64,000 nucleotides of DNA, from positions 558,001 to 622,000 of the forward strand of contig JAVSML010001164.1 in assembly GCA_038503035.1 (NCBI GenBank), given 5' to 3'. Below are positions 11,794 to 23,745 of this stretch, piece after piece; position 1 is the first letter of the stretch, and the number at the start of each line of letters is the position of its first letter. The position numbers and the translations under genes were made by a program. Source of the DNA: Crocodylus rhombifer (Eukaryota; Chordata; Crocodylia; Crocodylidae). The notes beneath the pieces are model-generated. The model was given only the letters and a program-made list of their open reading frames with translations. It was not told the origin of the DNA and did not search any database.

Positions 11794-12462
11794 TTATAAC
11801 TTCGACCTTGTTGTCCCTTGGGGCACTCTGGTGAACAAATGTTCCCCCAGATCCTGAGGAACACCTCTTATAAACTTATAGGTGGTCACCAGATCACCCC
11901 TGAGCCTGCGATTTTCCAGGCTGAAGAGTTCCAAAGCTCTCTGCCTGTCATCGTAAGGTCTGTTTTCCTGACCTCTGATCATGTGCATGGCTCTTCTCTG
12001 GACTCTCTCCTTTTTGAATTGTTGAGCCCAAAACTGGACGCAGTACTCCAGCTGCGGCCTCACCAAGGCCGAGTACAACGGGAGAATGACGTCCTGGGAT
12101 TTGCTTGAGAAGCATCTATGGATACAAGCCAGCGTTTTGCTTGCTTTACTAGCTGCAGCATCACATTGAAGGCTCATGTTCATCTTGTGGTCAATCATGA
12201 CCCCCAAGTCCCTTTCATCCATAGTGCTAGCCAGTGTAGCACTGCTGAGCCTATAAGGATGCTGCAGGTTTTTCCTCCGAAGGTGAAGAACCTTGCATTT
12301 TTCGGTGTTAAACACCATCAGGTTCTTGTAACACCATTTCCTGAGCCTGTCCAGGTCAACCTGGATCACCCTCCTGTCCTCAGGTGTTGGATGCTTTACC
12401 CCAAAGTTTGGTATCATCGGCAAACTTGGCCAGTCCACTTCTGACTTCAATGTCCACATCAT
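11794..12462 (-). pseudogene. CR1 ORF2 fragment: RT thumb and C-terminal domain
   Basis: A 222-codon frame starts just after the catalytic FADD region, which falls in another frame. It contains DRLRKWCYKNLMVFNTEKCK, KVLHLRRKN, DLGVMIDHKMNMS, ALVRPQLEYCVQFWA and LENRRLRGDLVTTYKFIRG, the typical CR1 C-terminal end. It stops before the terminal VKVWNSLP block, which continues in another frame. Confidence 0.88.
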
Positions 12463-12795
12463 TTATGAAGATGTTGAAAAATACAGGTCCAAGACAGAGC
12501 CTTGAGGGATCCCACTGGTCACAGGGCACCATGACGATTGACTTACGTCAACCACCACCCTCTGTGTGCGACTATGGAGCAAATTCCCCAGCCAGCAGAT
12601 TGTGGTGTACCCCAGGATGCGGTTGGCCAGTTTTGCCAAGAGGTGGTCATGGGATACCAGATTGAAGGCTTTTTAAAGTCAAGATATATGACATCAGTCT
12701 CCTCTCCCTTGTCACCTGGTAGGCCACCTGGTCATAAAAGGAAATAAGATTGGTTAAGCAAGACCTACCTGCAACAAACCCATGCTGGCTATCCC

Positions 12796-13311
12796 TCAGG
12801 GTGGTGCCATCAGCCAGTTGGTTAAGAATGGCCTCTTTATGATCTTTTCTAAAACCTTCCCCAGGATAGAGGTCAGGCTGATGGGTTTGTAGTTTGCTAG
12901 ATCCACTCTCCTCCCTTTCTTGAAGATAGGCACCACATTGGCCTTATCCCAGTCTTCAGGCACTTTACCAGAATGCCAGGAGTTCTGAAAGATCCATGCC
13001 AGGGGCTGAGCTATGATGCTAGCCAGCTCCTTGAATACCCTGGGGTGTAAACTGTCAGGGCCAGCTGACTTGAAGGTATCCAGCCTCTCAAGGTGTTTCT
13101 TCATGAGGTCAGCATTGATAAAGGGTAAGGAATATCCCTCACTCGGGCCTCCCTGTCCCGTGATGGGCAGAGGTGTCCTGTGGGACTGGTGAAAGACCGA
13201 CACAAAGTACCCATTTAGTAGGCTGGCTTTTTCCTGGGTGTCAGTCGTCAGTTGTCCCATCTGGTTTAGCAAGGGTCCGATGTTGCCCTTGCTTTTCGTC
13301 TGGCTCCCCAC
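12796..13311 (-). pseudogene. CR1 ORF2 fragment: N-terminal reverse transcriptase
   Basis: An open frame of 171 codons encodes the first RT blocks: LLNGYFVSVF, then SAGPDSLHPRVFKELA, VPEDWDKANVVPIFKKG and ANYKPISLTSILGKVLEKII. These are the fingers region of CR1/Jockey-type RTs. The following AFD (motif A) block continues in another frame at about 12690-12790 as YLDFKKAF-like sequence, so the polymerase is frameshifted. It is a remnant of the element at 11546-13565, not a host gene. Confidence 0.88.
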
Positions 13312-14183
13312 ATATCTAAAAAAGGACTTTTAATTATCCTTGATCCTAGAAGCCATTTGGAGTTCTGTCTCAGCCTTAGCTTTCCTGGTTCACTCCCTGC
13401 GGGTCCGGACTAGTGCAGAATATTCCTCCTTGGAGGTGGGTCCGTCCTCCGTCCTTTGTAGGTCTTTCTTTTTAGATGCAGGAGGTCCACTAGTTCCTTG
13501 CTGATCCAAGGGGGCTGCTGTGCCCTTTTGCTGCCTTTCTTCCGAGGTGGAATTAGAGAATGAGTATCTCCATGATCTAGCATGTGGCATCACTTGGGTT
13601 TTGCCACACCTAACAACGTATTTGTGAAGAACATATATTTGCTTATAAGAACATTCTCGAGTGTATGTGAGCATCCACAAATAGGATTAATTGGATGGCT
13701 GTCAAGGTACAAGAATCACCTTCTGGACAGCAGAAGCCTCAGCAAAGCTGGCTACTTAGACCATCTTCTAAAAGTGATGGTAAGAGTGAACCTTGTCACA
13801 GTAGATTTAAACAAAATGATGCTCCACAAACGCAAACAGAAGTTGTGAAGGGCATATAGCCAAGGATATCAGGCAGTGGGTAAGATCAAGTTTGAGGCTT
13901 TAAAAATATTATATAAAACTTATGTAGGGTATTTATACCAAGTGTGAGTCCTTTACACCTTCAGGGAGATGATAAAGAGAACTGCAGAAGACATGATAGG
14001 AATAACTCCAAGCTGTTGCTATATAAACAACAGGGGAAGTTTGGATGAAAATTGAAGGAAAGCAATTGAGGATTAATATGCAGCAAGGAACCAGTCTCAT
14101 ATTTGGGAATGTGATTAAGTTAAAAGAGAAGCCAGCAGATGGCTAAAATAACACAAAAGATAATACTTGATTGACTTGGTGGA

Positions 14184-14458
14184 TTTCATAGACATTAGGG
14201 CTGGAAGGGACCTCGGAAGATTATTGAGGCCAGCCCCTGCCCAAAGGGCAGGAAGTCAGCTGGGATCATAGGATTCCAGCAAGATAAGCATCCAATTTTC
14301 TCTTGAAGGTGTTCAAAGTAGGTGCTTGAACCACCTCTGATGGCAGGCTATTCCAGACCTTGGGGGCTTGGACAGTAAAGAAATTCTTCCTTATGTCCAG
14401 CCTGAAACGGTCTTGCAGTAGTTTATAACCATTCGACCTCGTCATCCCTTGGAGATGT
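14184..14458 (-). mobile_element. CR1 3'-end fragment
   Basis: This is about 275 bp of CR1 3' end on the minus strand. It includes the coding end (FRLDIRKNFFTVQAPKVWNS then LKRKLDAYLAGIL) and the 3' tail GGCTGGAAGGGACCTC next to a TTCATAGACAT repeat. It is severely 5'-truncated and appears to interrupt an older LINE fragment that continues at about 14714. Confidence 0.92.
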
Positions 14459-14713
14459 TGTCGGAAAAGTCCTAATAATGGAAGAGCATTTTCAATGGAA
14501 CGAATATATGGGGGGAAGGTTATCAACTGCAAGGCAGGCTGGTAAAGGACAAAAATGGAAATCTTAGTTACAAAGAATGCAATTATTGGACGATGGAGGG
14601 AGTGCTTTAATGAGCCTCTTAATGGTGAAATGCATAAAGGCAAACAAACAGCAATTTTCCAGACAGCTGAGCTGTTTGTGGAAGAACTGAGAAGCAATCA
14701 GAACACTCAGGAA

Positions 14714-14905
14714 CAATAAAACACCAGGTGTTGATAATGTTCCTGCTGAATTATTAAAAAACAGGAGGGGATAAGCTAACTGAAAGGCTTCCTAAATGGA
14801 TTCTGTTTGCTTGGAAGTTTGAAAAGCCTCCAAAAGAATGGAAGGAGGCAGTTATATGCTTAACTTTGAAAAAGGGGGTGAAACACAACGCAAGAACTGG
14901 TAACA
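14714..14905 (+). pseudogene. Reverse-transcriptase fragment of a second LINE clade
   Basis: Plus-strand translation gives NKTPGVDNVPAELLK. After a one-base frameshift it gives GDKLTERLPKWILFAWKFEK, then PPKEWKEAVICLTLKKG. This matches the non-LTR RT pattern (G)KAPGxDxIPAELLK...W..E..P..WK.AxIxxxxKKG and is unlike CR1 RT (DSLHPRVFKELA). RTE- or I-like clades have this form. The flanking 13580-14180 and 14600-14710 may be other decayed parts of the same element, split by the CR1 tail at 14184-14458, but I cannot show that. Confidence 0.6.
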
Positions 14906-16711
14906 CAATGCAGGTGGACAAGATGGTATATCTGAAAACCATTTAAGAGGAGAGTATCATGGTGGTCAGAATGGGAGGTGCCTGGACAATGGCTTTGGGG
15001 TAAGAATGGAATGATTGTCCATCACTTTGACAGGATTATGGACTTTTAATTACGTACTATACATATTTAGACTACAGAGGTCATTCCAAATTATACCTCC
15101 AGTAGTCTTCAACTTCTTGCAAATGTCTTTCTATTATTTTTGTGAAGAGCAAAAGAAATCAGGACAAAAAAAATCACTTCCTAGAGAAGATGTTGGTTAT
15201 ATTGTATAGTCAAGACTATGAATGAAAACTCTGCAGTTGATCAGATTATGCATTATTTTTTCAAGGGGTCAGACTAAATTTACAAGATAAATTTCCTTGT
15301 CCTTTAACCCCTTTCAGTGCTGGCACAATGAACAGCATGCTTTCTTCCCTGCATGACACAGGGGGCTCATATGCTCAAATGTCTCTTGAGATGGACTTTG
15401 TCCACAGATGCCTCATGTTGTCAGAGAAAATAAATTTGTCTCCTTTTGATTACCACAACAGGGCAATCTGGCCTTTTGAGAAGAAACAGCCTTGTTGACA
15501 GAGCCCTGCTATGGGACATCTGGATAGGCAGGGACTCTCCTGCTAGGAGCCTTAAAAGGCTTCCAGAAGAATAAGCAAGGGGAAAGGAAGTGCCCTGTGT
15601 GCAGAAAAGCTTGATACACGGAGGAGCCGGACTGCTGTTTTGGAGGCAGAGCCAAAGGGGCTTCTCTCCTAATGGCTCGGACAGGGCAGAACAGTTTTGT
15701 TTTGCTTATTTGTTCTTTCTTTAAAGACTACTTTATTTGAGAGCACTGGCTGAGGAGCTCTTTAGGGAGCAAAGCCTGCCTACAGAAGCCAGCAGGCTGG
15801 GCAGCACACTTACAGTTACCACTTGTTCCCTTCCTTACTTTCTGGGAGAAAGATGGCATAGAGCCTGCCTGTATCCATGCATCCCTCATTTACATGAGTC
15901 CTGAATGCACCCATAATTCTTCTCTCAAGAAAGAAATACTCAGCAACTCATTCTCACTTCCTTTGTATATGCCGGAGCCAGTTTTGCCTGTGCCGTAGCA
16001 TCTGCATTCAAAAACATGTATTGGAATGGAATTGCTTTTTAAATGCAGTATTACTATATAAACTACATGGTAATAAGAGGAGCATCATGGTATATAAATT
16101 ATGAGTATGTTAATGACTGCGTCAGTCACCAATGGTAATCAGTGCTTCCCAGTGTTTAGGATCTTTTCCAAGTCATTTTTATGAACCTGCAATAATTCAT
16201 GAGTTTAGCTGCTCTGCTGCTATTATTCTGAGTTACTCACCTTTCATATGAATCATGTAGAGATTCTATTTATTGATACGTCTAAAGGGACTAATACATT
16301 AGAAAAAAAATCTGATTTTGACACAGATACACGTTACCTTTCTTTGACCCCATCTAGTGCTATTGTCAGATGCCAGAAAAATATCTTCTACATATTTTTG
16401 AAATATATATATATATAAACATACCTTGTCACCTTGCAGAGTTTATTTTGTTCACTGCCTCCTTCTGGTTAGAGGGATTCTTTACGAGGGGAGAACTTGT
16501 GTTGCTATTATTCAAAAATATTTGTAGCACACAAAAGATCATGGGCAGGTTGTGCTAAGTGCTGTATGGAAACCTACAAAGGCATAATCCTTAAGTTGAA
16601 GTTTTCCTGGTCTAGTGTATCTCTGTGAAGAGAGATTTAGTAGACTGTGGCTCTATACATCCCAGCTGAATTTTTTCATTGGCACTAAGATATGCTTCCC
16701 CCAAGTTGGTT
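14906..16711. other. Intergenic, no gene recognised
   Basis: 15310-15880 is more GC-rich than its surroundings and could be an old repeat or LTR, but I found no ends or duplications. A short (AT)n tract lies at about 16397-16416. Other sequence is AT-rich with no recognisable ORF. Confidence 0.4.
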
Positions 16712-17170
16712 CATAATGTTAGGTGTTCAGCCCCTGGCCTGAGAGCCGGGTCTAGCCCATGACACTGTCATCCAGCCCCTGGGGCTCTCCAGGCATGCTA
16801 GATTGGGTGTGCAGGGTGGTGCAGGGCCTGATCTCAGTGCATGAGGGCAGCGGGGGGCTCTGGACCTGATCCCAGCTAGGTAGGAGTGGCATGGAGCCCT
16901 GCGCCATCTCTACCCGGCCAGGATTGGGCCCCAGGGCCCCACGCTGCCTCCAGCGAGCCTCAGTACACTGGGAGCAGACCTCAGGGATTCACATTACCTC
17001 CACCTGGCCAGGATCTCATTCTACCCTGTCAGAGGCAGTTTAGGACCTCAGGGTCCAATCCTAGTGTGTGGGGGCAGCGGGGGCCTGGTCCAGCCCATAG
17101 ACCAGCCTCATGCCATTCATCCACCCCATGCAGCCACAAGTGTGAGCACCATTGCATCAGCTAACAATGC
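16712..17170. mobile_element. GC-rich hAT-like non-autonomous element (family member 1)
   Basis: The stretch begins GGTGTTCAGCCCCTGGCCTG and continues with GCCCATGACACTGTCATC. The start and order of blocks parallel the element at 30572-30859 (GGGGTGCTCAACCCCCAGCC, then CCCCCAGTGTTGTCATC, then GGGCCTGxTCxCAG). Within it, blocks resembling GGGCCTGATCCCAG recur. The TCAACC-type terminus suggests the hAT superfamily. The borders are approximate and no target duplication was found. Confidence 0.5.
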
Positions 17171-17531
17171 ATTACACCAGGCTACAGCTCCTTTCACAAA
17201 TGCCCCTGTAATGTTTTTTTTTTCTGGAGATACAAAGGTGCCTGCAAGGTGGCTCTGTCCACTATATAGGAAGCCTTGGTAATTTCACCACAGCAACCTG
17301 TGGAGTGGTTGCAAATAAATAAGCACAAGTTTTTGTTTAAAATGCACGTCCAAGAAATGGTTAAGAAATTAAACAGGAAATGTTCTTTCCTCCAATGCAA
17401 AGAAATTAATTTCTGTAAGGCTTATCAGCCTTTCCCAAGAATGGTGTGCCAGGACAATAACTCAATAACTAGATCCTCTAACTTCACTAACTGCTTCTCC
17501 AAAATAAGACTGGGCAATGTGTGTTGATAAG

Positions 17532-17754
17532 CAGGGATCCTGGTTTTCTTCAATTTAAAAAAGTCCCAAATTTTCGGATAAAAAAACCAACCCAAATCCA
17601 CATTTTTCCATGATTTAAATGAAACACCGCTAATATATATATACACACACAGTAGTGTTTCATTTTAATCATGTAAAAATGTGGATTTAGGGTTACTTTT
17701 TTTAAATGGAACATTGGGGATTTTTTTTTAAATCGGAGAAAACCAGGATCCCTG
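17532..17754. mobile_element. Complete 223-bp foldback hAT-type MITE with 8-bp duplication
   Basis: The element starts CAGGGATCCTGGTTTTCT and ends in its complement, AGAAAACCAGGATCCCTG. It is a near-palindrome along its whole length with a TATATATATACACACACA centre. The exact 8-bp repeat TTGATAAG flanks it at 17524-17531 and 17755-17762. An 8-bp target duplication and CAGGG termini indicate a hAT-mobilised MITE. It has no coding capacity. Confidence 0.9.
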
Positions 17755-18184
17755 TTGATAAGTAAGTGTCGTTCTTGAGATCATGCCCTGGTTCCTGTAA
17801 CCAACAGTACAAACTATTTGTGTTCCAGTGAATCATTTGTTCTTGAGAGGTTTTATAATGAATCCCCATGTTAAAAATGCAAATAGCATTGTTCCTTTTT
17901 CTCCATCCATCCCCTGCACCTTTCCCTTTCATTCCAAAATTAGGTCTCCAATCCAAACTATCCTATCCTGCTGTTTTCCCCCATTTAAAATCCATGGAAG
18001 AGGAGTTTTCAGGAAACCTTACTCTGAATTTGGATGTTCTGGCTGTTCTTTCCAAATCATTGTGTAGAAAGCATTTAAAAAGTATCATCCTAAATCAGTG
18101 ACTGGAAAAAAAATCCCTAGTATTAAGTTGTTGAAAATCAATATGCAGGGTTTGTTTTTTTTTAACTACAATTAGGCCTCTCAC

Positions 18185-18310
18185 TGTTGTTGTTCAGTGA
18201 TATAATCCGTGCTGCCATGTGGGAGACCTGGGTTTGATTCTTCGTTGTGCGTGTATCTATAACGGTTGAGGCACTGAACATCCAGACCTTTGGATTCTGT
18301 CTCAGTGGCC
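18185..18310 (+). repeat. tRNA-derived SINE/MIR-like relic
   Basis: GTTCAGTGATATAATCCGTG followed by GGAGACCTGGGTTTGATTC resembles an RNA polymerase III A-box/B-box pair (B box close to GGTTCGATTC). The tRNA fold is not intact, so this is a SINE relic and not a tRNA gene. Confidence 0.5.
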
Positions 18311-18652
18311 TAATGGGGGCTGGATGGTCTGGGCATCTTCCACTCCTCCGTACTCCTTCCTAGCTGTATGTGTCAAAAGTCCTGGTGACCTCTCATGCAT
18401 ACACCATGATCCAGAAGGATGGATGGCTGTCTACTATAATCTTCTTGTTGTAATGTATAAGAGACTATTCTTTGAGCTCATGTTTAACAGGAATGAATTA
18501 AAGTTTAAGAGTAGTATTGGAAGTCACATGTTTTGATTAGCTCCTCAATTGCTCATATTATCAGTTTTATTTTCTTCCCTGGGAATTTTGTCCCCTCTCT
18601 ACAGCTATCTGTCTGAGAAGCAATTAATTAAAATTATATCTATACGAATAAT

Positions 18653-18672
18653 TAATATATATATATATATAC

Positions 18673-18710
<38 letters not shown>
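18653..18710. repeat. (AT)n microsatellite with ACAT interruption
   Basis: Alternating AT runs surround ACACATACATACAT. It is simple sequence. Confidence 0.95.
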
Positions 18711-18715
<5 letters not shown>

Positions 18716-21700
18716 GAATTTTTATATATAAAAAGAATGATCTGCTACCATGCAAACACTGCCCCAAATGCACAGAATACATGGCTATAAAACATATTCA
18801 CTTTATAATTACCCAAATACTTTACATTTGGCTTTTATCTTTCAGATTTGCTTTTATGTTGTTACTACGGAAACACATGGCCTTTGTATGTTGGCACAAT
18901 CTCCATATGGGATGTGTTTTTGTTTTGTTTGGAAAGCATATGATCAGTGGATAGCTGCTTATCATTTTTTTTTTGTCTTGCACAGCATACAGTAATCAAA
19001 ATTAACTGCTGCCTGGTAGATAACACAGCAGTATGTTTAAGGGCACACTTTCAAAGTTGGTAACCCAGCTGTCTTGCCTTAAGGAAATTTTGTGTTAAAC
19101 TCTTTGTGGAACAAAACAACTAGCCTTGTGTTACAATCTGGTTAATGGTATTGGTGTCTTCATAAAGATTAAGAGGAATCTTGTTTGCAAGGGAAGAGAA
19201 AGTCATAGCTCAGCAGGTTTTGTACATTCAAAAACAAACTTCTTTTTCCCTTGAGCAATACTTGCTGGCTGTATGTGCAAGTCGGGGACTATTAGCAAGT
19301 ATCATTAGTTTGGTGGTGTTAAGGCATCACTGAGCAAACCCAAGCAGGATAAAACTAAGTGTCAAAAAAGAAAGTCCTCTTCACATGCATTGTAAAAATG
19401 CTCAGCATATATATAACGTTTTATAGCATCTAGAGAACGTACAAACATTACAAGGCATAAATGGTGGCCCTGTGCAACTTTTATTATTTATTTGTATTAC
19501 CACTATGCCTGGTGAAAGTCATATACTCTGAATGGGATGTGAACTTGCATGCATTACTAGCAGAAAAGACCAGCAAGGAAATAAAGACTGTGTTGTTTGT
19601 CACCGTGAGAAAAACAAGCGTCAAAACCATGGACAGCCTTGATTGCAACTTCCTTACCCTTTCATGGTCCAGGCATTTTTGATGTCACAGTTATTTTCCT
19701 GTGAAGCAAATGCCAGTTTCTTTTAGGTAGCTCTCTGGTGGCGCAGGAACATTTCTGGTACTCAACACGCTACAAAAAAATCAGCACTACTGTGCTGCTG
19801 TGTGGAAGTCATTACCAAAAACACAGATGGGGTCAAGCACTACTGGCTCCTAAAGACAGCCTGCTGCAAAAAGAGAAGGTGGGGATGCAGTAGTTCAGGT
19901 TGTTGTTAGCTTCTCAAATGGATCCTTTGAAGTGTTTGACTTTTTTTTTGTCTTGTATATATTTTTAAACTTCTCCCAGAGATTAGATAATCTGTACAAT
20001 CTGATGAAAAGTTTGATAGTTAAGGGACCGCACAAAGCTTTCAATCTTGTGTTGATGTAAGGACCTAAAACTATAAGGCTGATAAGCTAACGGCCCTGTC
20101 TTGCCTTCTGTCAAAGCTCACAGCTCCCACTGATCAGTTCTACTGCTGGGAGAAAAAGAGCATTTGATCTCCCAAGTACGTAGGTAAATAACTGTTCAGG
20201 AAAAAGCTTTGTCCTTCTTTTTAAAAAATGGTGTGAATCTTGTATTTTGCAGGCCTGAAAGTCTTCTCATTTTTGTGAGAGTATTTTGCAAAGTACAGCA
20301 TTTGCTTTGTGCAGTCTTTTGTCTCTAGCAAACTGTAGCTTGTTCATTTTTGAAGTTCATAGCTCAACTATATTTCCCAGTTCACTTAGAAGCAACAGCT
20401 TCTAACAATCTGAATTAATCTCATTCACTAATGAAAGACGTGTGTGCGTGTGCGCGTGCATATAAAAGCAAAAGTATATTTTAGAATCAAGCCAACATGT
20501 CTCTTCAAAAATGCATTACAAATGGTTACTAAATTGGCTAATTAAGTGCTTTTTAGCTACTGATCAAACAGCAATACCTGCTTTTTGTAACCGTAGCTTT
20601 TTCTAGACCACAAAATAGCAAATATATTTTAGTTTGCATAGTAAGTATCAGGTTAAGTTTGTTTTAGTGAATTTAAGGCAGCTGTTAATCTCTCTACCGG
20701 TCTCTAGAGCAATCAGTTATTCATACTCTAGAATTACTCAATTATACGTGTGAATGTTTTAAAGTTTTAAATAGGCTGTGCTCAGTGGTAGTTTTATGTA
20801 CAAGCTAGGGGCCCTGGTTGAGTTTGCTCTCTTTACAGCCTGTACACAAGCAACTCCAGCTGGGTGGGAAACAAGTTTTCCTCTCCCAAAAAACATTTCA
20901 GAGTCCATATTTTCACCCGGGAGGTGGGAGACCCAAATTTGAGTCAGCTCTGATGATTTGAATGTATACTTACTATATTCCGGGTGTGCACCAAGACCAC
21001 CAGTCTGTCTGCTGTTCTCAGGTGAGTGGCTCTGCCTGCCCCTCTTTTTTTTTTCTAAACAGGTCTTGATTTTGTCTTGATAGTATATGTGACAATTTCA
21101 AGATTCCCAAGAGATTTTCTAGGGTTGTGTCATGAGAAAGTTGACAGAATCCTCTATCCCACAAAGGAAACTTTGTCCTGCTCTTTCTACCTATTTGTTT
21201 ATCTACCTTCATTATTAAAGGCAAGCACATGTACAGAGGCAATAATGCAATCCCATACCACCCCAGGATATCCAAGTGAACTCAGATCCAGCTGGCTTGC
21301 CTTTCCTCTGGGCTAAGTATCCTGGATAGAGTACCACACAAGTGCAGCATGCTGCTTTTGGTACTTGAGCTAGTGTGGCACAGGACTTTGCCATATAGAC
21401 ATATTATGTTGTACCATACTGCAAACACGGCAGAATGCTATATCCTGGAGTAAGCTCACTGAATTCAGCAATTTACAGAAGCATCACATGAGCAACGTCT
21501 GACCTTTTCTCACAGCTTTTTTAAACGTGACCTACGACTGTCTGATCTGTGGCTTTGCTGGTCTCACTGCTTCATTTTCAGTGTGGCTTAGAGTGGTCCG
21601 GCAGAACAATTACTACTGCATGTAATGAATCTCATGAAAACAAATAGTGGAGCTCCTAGCCCTGGATAGCTTTCTTTCCAGGCCATCCTGGCATATACAG

Positions 21701-23200
21701 AGTGGTATATTGGAGATATGGGAGTAAAATAAAGTAAAAGCGAAGTCAGAAAAGCACAATTTGCATATTTGTTTATCCTGTTGCAATGTGAATGCATTAT
21801 AAAACTTGAGTCAGGCTCCTTTCACCACCCCCAGATTGCGAGATTATCTTAAAAATGATGGTCTTAAAAACATAAAGAAATTATTAAATTATTAAAATAA
21901 TACATTTAGGACTTTTATTTGCTTTTTAAGGCATTTATTTATTTACCTTTGTTGTGCCCTTAGTGTTCATGTTCTTTCAGCTTTTTTCTCCCCACAATTG
22001 TGAAGGTTAGAAATTTTTAGTGTTGTGTTTTGCTTTGTTTTTAATAAAAGCAGATATTCTTTCAGAGCTGCATGATTCCCAGGGCTGGAGCTTTAAGAAG
22101 TTCACCAGGTATCATGAGGTTCATGATAAAACCAGGCAAGCTGGTGACAATAATCTTCTGACATTCCCACAGAGTCCATGCAGTTTGTGGCATTCCCACA
22201 GTCTACATGGTTCAGAGTCTGAATTCATTATCATGTTAATGAGGAAAACTCATTTTCAAAGGTGCTGGGAATAGATGAATTGCAGTGGAAGTCTTCTGAG
22301 CCTTGCGTTAGAAAACTGGAGGAAGTTGAGTACAATGAATGTTAGAGGATGGCATTTACAGTGGAGATTGTTTCTTTCTGGAGTTTCATGAGAAAAGGGG
22401 TCAACTATGGACCAATGCTACAAAGAAAAAAAAACCCTCAAAGGTATATTGAGTGGAACAGAAGTCTGGTGAGTAAACTGCAGTTTCTGTTCATATTGTG
22501 AAACAAGCCACCGGAAGATAGTCAACTCATTACCATATAATGAAAAGCAAGAGATGAGTGGTCTGATGTAACAAGTGAAGAATAAGGCCATACTTTAAAC
22601 AATATATATGTTCAATATAAAACAAATCAACAGAAAAGAAGCTGTTCACTGCTTCTTTTAGTGATTTCTGGATTTGGTAAACATAAAACCAATTATATTA
22701 GTTTTGCACTGTTTTCCTGGAAAACCGTAAATCTAACCAGAAACAGACAAAACTGTGCAACTAGATGACTTTTTGTAAAGAAATGTTAACTCTGAAGGCA
22801 ACAGAACATTTCAGATGTTTGCAGGGTGATGAGCATGCTTTAATGATGACAGATTTTATTTTTTTTACATGAAGTTGATTTGGGAGAATATTTGCAAATA
22901 CTTGTGCGTATAGCTGCTTGCGATGCCTTGTTTTTATCTTCCCTGTTGAAGAGAAATGCAGTTCATATTGATACATGGCCAGAAACTGGATGAACAGGAA
23001 GTTTGACATTTTGACAACTTCTTGAAGGAGCCGGGGCCCATGAGGCAGTAAAATTATAAAACATTAGGTGCAAAGTTTTAGGGCCAAATGAGGTTTTCAT
23101 TAACAACTGATATACATTGGCGTACTTTGAGCATCTTGCAATCCCCAGCTGACCACTATTTTACCTAATGTCTCAGTTTTTAACGGCATATTGTAATGTG
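18711..23200. other. Intergenic, no gene recognised
   Basis: This is mostly AT-rich unique-looking sequence. Weak SINE/MIR-like pieces occur at about 20775-20850 (CTCAGTGGTAG, then GGCCCTGGTTGAGT) and 20915-20945 (GAGGTGGGAGACCC). Short ORFs have no recognisable domains. Confidence 0.4.
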
Positions 23201-23206
23201 CTTGGT

Positions 23207-23745
23207 GCTGGGGTGGCAAAGCTGTCTCTCCTGGCCATCACGTAAGCCCCCTACTTTGTTGCCCCACTTTTGCTCTGCAGGGTCCCACCCAGCTATCTCA
23301 GCTGACAAGCCTTGATGTTATAAATTGACAGGGAGGCTGCCCCTAAAGGGAGGTTTAGGCGGTAGGCCCTTGTCTGGATTGAGGCCTCCCATCCTTATCT
23401 CGCTTTACTCTGGCTGAGCCCTTCTACCTGGAGTCCGCTGTCCCAGGACCACCAGCTCCTGAGCCCCAGCTCTAGCCCTCGCAAGCTCCTCTGGTCTCAC
23501 CCTCGCGAGCTCTGGGCTTGCTTCCCTGTCTTTGTCATCTTTTATCTCCATCCTCTGTTAGACAGTAACAGAATTTCTGCAGGGCATGAAGTGCTGCACC
23601 TGCACAACCCCCCAGGTCACAGCCCTCGGCCACCACCAGCTCCAGCCTTGTGCTTATAAATCTCTTCCTGGGTCACCTGGCCCCATGAAAATACTTAAGT
23701 GTTTTGAAATAAACATTCTGTTATTCTGAGTCAGGGCACAGCTTC
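23207..23745 (+). mobile_element. Possible solo LTR or retroelement fragment
   Basis: An island of GC-rich sequence in AT-rich DNA has promoter- and terminator-like signals in plus orientation. A TTATAAAT box lies at 23318-23325 and AATAAA at 23708-23713 with a T/G-rich stretch behind it. A run of short CCTCGCAAGCTC / CCCTCGCGAGCTC repeats lies at about 23477-23512. I could not find paired TG...CA ends with a duplication, so the class and borders are uncertain. Confidence 0.35.

Larger units (their letters stand above)
11546..13565 (-). mobile_element. CR1 LINE, 5'-truncated copy
   Basis: This is a non-LTR retrotransposon on the minus strand. The 3' end at about 11546-11600 carries the CR1 hallmark rc of TCATAGA repeats and GGCTGGAAGGGACCTC. 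Reading leftward on the minus strand, the 5' part (about 13565-13390) is the linker after the endonuclease. RT follows at 13311-12463, then the C-terminal domain (12462-11794) containing DLGVMIDHKMNMS, SALVRPQLEYCVQFWAQQFK and RAMHMIRGQENRPYDDR. The frame changes several times, so it is dead. It belongs to the same subfamily as the 14.2 and 27.5 kb tails. Confidence 0.93.

Noticed and set aside
12118..12444. Plus-strand ORFs within the CR1 copies (also 27663-28037 and 51579-52094)
   Set aside because: They are antisense shadows of CR1 ORF2 fragments.
15310..15880. Moderately GC-rich block considered as an LTR
   Set aside because: No TG...CA ends, duplication or ordered promoter and poly(A) signals could be found.
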